From IMG/VR virus record IMGVR_UViG_3300049188_000028, positions 1 to 40,001 of that record: a DNA stretch of 40,001 nucleotides; one strand, given 5' to 3'. This stretch comes from a virus. Every line of letters starts with the position of its first letter. The first letter of the stretch is position 1. The notes under the pieces were generated by a model, which was not told where the DNA came from, searched no databases, and saw nothing but the letters and a program-made list of their open reading frames with translations. Position numbers and translations under genes: made by a program. Of this stretch, positions 38,066 to 40,001 are shown one piece after another.

Positions 38066-38359
38066 CTATGCCAATTGAACGCGGCAAACCTGTTTTAACC
38101 TTTCAAGCTCTTTTTCTTGCGCTTCAACATGGAGGTTTATCACATCTAAGGCCAGTTGAAAAGGAACCCGTTTAATACTGTGCCCGGATGCGCTTGTCGG
38201 AATATGAAGCTCCAGGCCCCTTGTGTGCCCCCAATTATCCTTAAACTCAAATTCGCCCTTCTCATTGAGGGCCTTTTTTAGCTCCACAATCATTTTACCC
38301 GCTTCTTCAATTTCTGTATAACAGTTATGAATAAGTCTTGCCGTGTCTTTTGTTATCAT
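38066..38359 (-). CDS. Hypothetical protein, 97 aa
   Basis: Helix (DTARLIHNCYTEIEEAGKMIVELKKAL), a central Gly-rich segment with GLELHIPTSASGHSIKRVPFQLALDVI, then a charged helix. This plan is common in Bacteroidota phage accessory proteins; function unknown. Confidence 0.64.
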   Translation of the reverse strand: MITKDTARLIHNCYTEIEEAGKMIVELKKALNEKGEFEFKDNWGHTRGLELHIPTSASGHSIKRVPFQLALDVINLHVEAQEKELERLKQVCRVQLA

Positions 38360-38398
38360 ATTTTATTGTTTAAAGTGTTTCTGTTCTACTGGTTGGGG

Positions 38399-38776
38399 CT
38401 AATACAAATCAGGATTAAAGCCCTCGTCTTTAGGTTGGTGTTCACACTTTCCCACCTCAGGCATCCTGACCTGATCTTCAAATGTGTCTGGGTACTTTTC
38501 AATAAGTCCTTTCTTTTCGGCTTTAGGCGCGTACATGAGCTGATGGGTGACTGAGCATTGAAACGTTCTTGCGCTGGTGCTTGCTTCCGGGTCGTAAGGC
38601 ATACCTCTGTAAACATCAACGGATGCATCCATTTTATTCGGGCATTCAAAGCAGGCCCGGAAATTGACAGGATTCTTCGTGCACCATTTTTCGTGAAACT
38701 CCATTGCGTGCTTAATCTGGAGGCTCTTTTTGCAGAACTCACATTGATACAGGGTAACGTTTTGCTTTATTTTCAT
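38399..38776 (-). CDS. Zinc-finger protein, 125 aa
   Basis: The N-terminus YQCEFCKKSLQIKHAMEFHEKWC (residues 10-32) has Cys-x2-Cys, His and Cys spaced like a classic zinc finger; a second CFECP follows at about 42-46. The rest is polar. It may bind DNA or protein. Confidence 0.68.
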   Translation of the reverse strand: MKIKQNVTLYQCEFCKKSLQIKHAMEFHEKWCTKNPVNFRACFECPNKMDASVDVYRGMPYDPEASTSARTFQCSVTHQLMYAPKAEKKGLIEKYPDTFEDQVRMPEVGKCEHQPKDEGFNPDLY

Positions 38777-38784
38777 GTTGGTGG

Positions 38785-39030
38785 TTATTGCTTATTGGTG
38801 GGGTGGCCGGGACAACCTTTTCCGAAAGGATCAAACCCTTCACATTCGTCACTCATTTGCATTAACTTATGACCCTTCGCCTGTAACCCTGCGATGTGTT
38901 CCCTTGCTTCTTTATCCGACAGTGGGCGCCCCTTATCATCCTCAAAGAAGTTTATTTTTCTTCTCTTGTAAATCCTGAGCATTCCCTCTATGTTCATGCT
39001 CATGTGAGATGTTTTTGTTACTTCGCTCAT
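38785..39030 (-). CDS. Hypothetical protein, 81 aa
   Basis: Helical and basic, with a C-terminal DECEGFDPFGKGCPGHP that could bind metal. ATGA overlap with the gene upstream. No family recognised. Confidence 0.63.
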   Translation of the reverse strand: MSEVTKTSHMSMNIEGMLRIYKRRKINFFEDDKGRPLSDKEAREHIAGLQAKGHKLMQMSDECEGFDPFGKGCPGHPTNKQ

Positions 39031-39422
39031 CCTTCACCCCCTTCCAAAGTGGCTAAACCGGCTTCAACCAAGCTTTTCCCCTCGAGGTGGTACGAAGGAA
39101 AGTCGATGAATACGGATCGCAGGTAATCTATTGCCTCAACAGCTCCTGTGATACCCATAACGTAAGGAGTTTTATTTTTTATTGCGTTGATTAAATGATC
39201 AACAGTAAAAACTCCGGCCACCTCGTGTAGTTCGTTTCGCTCTTCATCCGTTAAACTGTCTATGCTTCGCAGAACCAGTTTCCACCCGTTTGCCTGATTA
39301 ACTTTACCATATTCAATGGTTTCCCAACTTAGTGTTGACGGATCACCTTCGGCATCAACCATTTTGCAAGATTGATATGGCGCAATAGCCCCACTGATTT
39401 GTTCTGATGTTAAGTTACTCAT
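39027..39422 (-). CDS. Hypothetical protein, 131 aa
   Basis: A soluble protein with KLVLRSIDSLTDEERNELHEVAG near the middle, a phrase often seen in small Bacteroidota phage proteins. The start is overlapped by the 57-residue Cys protein upstream. Function unknown. Confidence 0.68.
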   Translation of the reverse strand: MSNLTSEQISGAIAPYQSCKMVDAEGDPSTLSWETIEYGKVNQANGWKLVLRSIDSLTDEERNELHEVAGVFTVDHLINAIKNKTPYVMGITGAVEAIDYLRSVFIDFPSYHLEGKSLVEAGLATLEGGEG

Positions 39423-39588
39423 TTGGTTGGTTGTTTAAAACTTTGGTGTGTGCCGTACATTTATTGGGGTTTTTATGGCAATTAAATCCGCTTCCATTTT
39501 CTCGTTGATATTCAGTGTCACTTTGGGTGCTTGATGATTGGTTCGCCCAAGTTCCTTTACGGTATGCGCACCCATCACACATTTTCAT
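39415..39588 (-). CDS. Small Cys-rich protein, 57 aa
   Basis: Frame MKMCDGCAYRKGTW...GFNCHKNPNKCTAH...PNE, with cysteines at 4, 7, 37 and 44, a likely zinc site. It fills a gap between two larger genes and overlaps the next start by 8 bases. A second ATG lies two codons in. Function unknown. Confidence 0.64.
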   Translation of the reverse strand: MKMCDGCAYRKGTWANQSSSTQSDTEYQRENGSGFNCHKNPNKCTAHTKVLNNQPNE

Positions 39589-39595
39589 TTTTTGG

Positions 39596-39808
39596 TCAAC
39601 GAGCTACTGGCTTGCCGTCAGGATAGCGGTAATCATCTGGAAACTCAATAATTAATCTGAGGTACGTTTCGTTAACTGTAAACGGCTCCCAAGTGTCTGC
39701 TTCGCCTCCATTTCCGTCCCGTCTCAGCATTTGATCACCTGATTTAATTGTTGTGGTATTCCAGTCGTGACTAACGGCTTCATACCTTTTTTCTTCGTTG
39801 TTTTTCAT
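39596..39808 (-). CDS. Hypothetical protein, 70 aa
   Basis: A soluble protein ending IIEFPDDYRYPDGKPVAR with no recognised motif. Its ATG is 9 bases after an AGGAGG formed by the end of the join-spanning gene. Confidence 0.64.
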   Translation of the reverse strand: MKNNEEKRYEAVSHDWNTTTIKSGDQMLRRDGNGGEADTWEPFTVNETYLRLIIEFPDDYRYPDGKPVAR

Positions 39809-39812
39809 GATT

Positions 39813-40001
39813 TTATTCCTCCTGTTTAAATTCGTTAGCCAGTTGTTCTATCTTCTCTCCGATTGATTTGAGGTTGTGTCCTATGTACCACCAATCTCTT
39901 TTAAAGTCAGTATGAGCGCTGTTACTGTGAGCATTGTTTTCAATCAGCCTTACAGCTTCGTTTTTGAGCTTCCACAGCTCTGAGGGTATGTCGTTGTTTT
40001 T
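39813..40001 (-). CDS. Small hypothetical protein spanning the circular join (3' part)
   Basis: This is the carboxy-terminal part of the 63-residue gene that starts at base 130. In the linear window it appears without a start codon, because the first codon lies just beyond the 127-base overlap. It ends with GAG GAA TAA. The CAGGAGGAA stretch at its end sits 9 bases before the ATG of the next gene at 39808, a good ribosome-binding distance. Confidence 0.75.
   Translation of the reverse strand, partial: KNNDIPSELWKLKNEAVRLIENNAHSNSAHTDFKRDWWYIGHNLKSIGEKIEQLANEFKQEE
39875..40001. repeat. Terminal direct repeat, right copy (circular closure)
   Basis: Exact second copy of bases 1-127. Removing it leaves a circle of 39,874 bases. 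The reading frame of the small leftward gene that enters from base 130 continues through this copy to a stop at 39813. Confidence 0.95.

Noticed and set aside
1-40001. CRISPR array, retron, diversity-generating element or toxin-antitoxin pair
   Set aside because: No spaced repeats, reverse transcriptase, template repeat or recognisable toxin was seen on either strand.

Overview
The window is best read as one complete temperate siphovirus-type phage genome. Bases 1-127 and 39875-40001 are identical, so the molecule closes into a circle of 39,874 unique bases, and one small gene runs across the join. The host is probably a member of the Bacteroidota. Three lines of sequence support this: several promoters match the bacteroidetal TTG-N19-TAnnTTTG pattern, there is a Bacteroidota-style lipoprotein signal (ASC followed by acidic residues), and most starts lack a Shine-Dalgarno sequence. 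No tRNA, rRNA, CRISPR array or insertion sequence was seen.

Layout. A regulatory hub lies at about 10.0-10.15 kb between a leftward Cro-like gene and a rightward CI-like gene. One long leftward set of early genes runs from 10,034 down to 1, across the join, and on to 36,048. In transcription order it holds the Cro-like regulator, small proteins, a poly(A)-polymerase/CCA-type nucleotidyltransferase, a DUF1351-like coiled-coil protein, RecT, a YqaJ-type exonuclease, a small membrane protein, a NinG/HNH-like nuclease, a roughly 0.5 kb non-coding stretch with strong RNA structure, a beta-class DNA methyltransferase, a replication initiator (DUF1376-like), a DnaC-type helicase loader, a Dam-type methylase, and then 14 small accessory genes across the join.

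The rightward arm (10,154 to 36,051) begins with the CI-like repressor, a second XRE regulator and a tyrosine integrase. It continues with a sigma-like regulator, a glycosyltransferase cluster, terminase subunits, a tail-assembly chaperone with a likely -1 frameshift, tail and baseplate proteins, a tape measure, prohead protease, scaffold, major capsid and tail tube. The arm ends with fibres, portal, connector and lysis genes. Two leftward morons, one a lipoprotein with its own host-type promoter, interrupt it at 19.7-20.4 kb.

Two things stand out. First, a 15-base motif AACASMVCCCTATTA occurs six times. All copies are on the plus strand, sit between virion modules, and place an A (usually the A of the start codon) exactly six bases after the motif. 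One copy lies between a strong terminator and the next gene, so a phage-specific late promoter giving leaderless or short-leader messages is the best reading; the sigma-like protein at 12.4 kb is a candidate partner. Second, the stretch at about 3.93-4.39 kb has no protein on its own strand but folds into several perfect nested helices, with a long-range loop pairing and a repeated 14-base element, as in large ornate phage RNAs.

The virion genes are also in an unusual order: the portal lies about 12 kb downstream of the large terminase, after tail and capsid genes.
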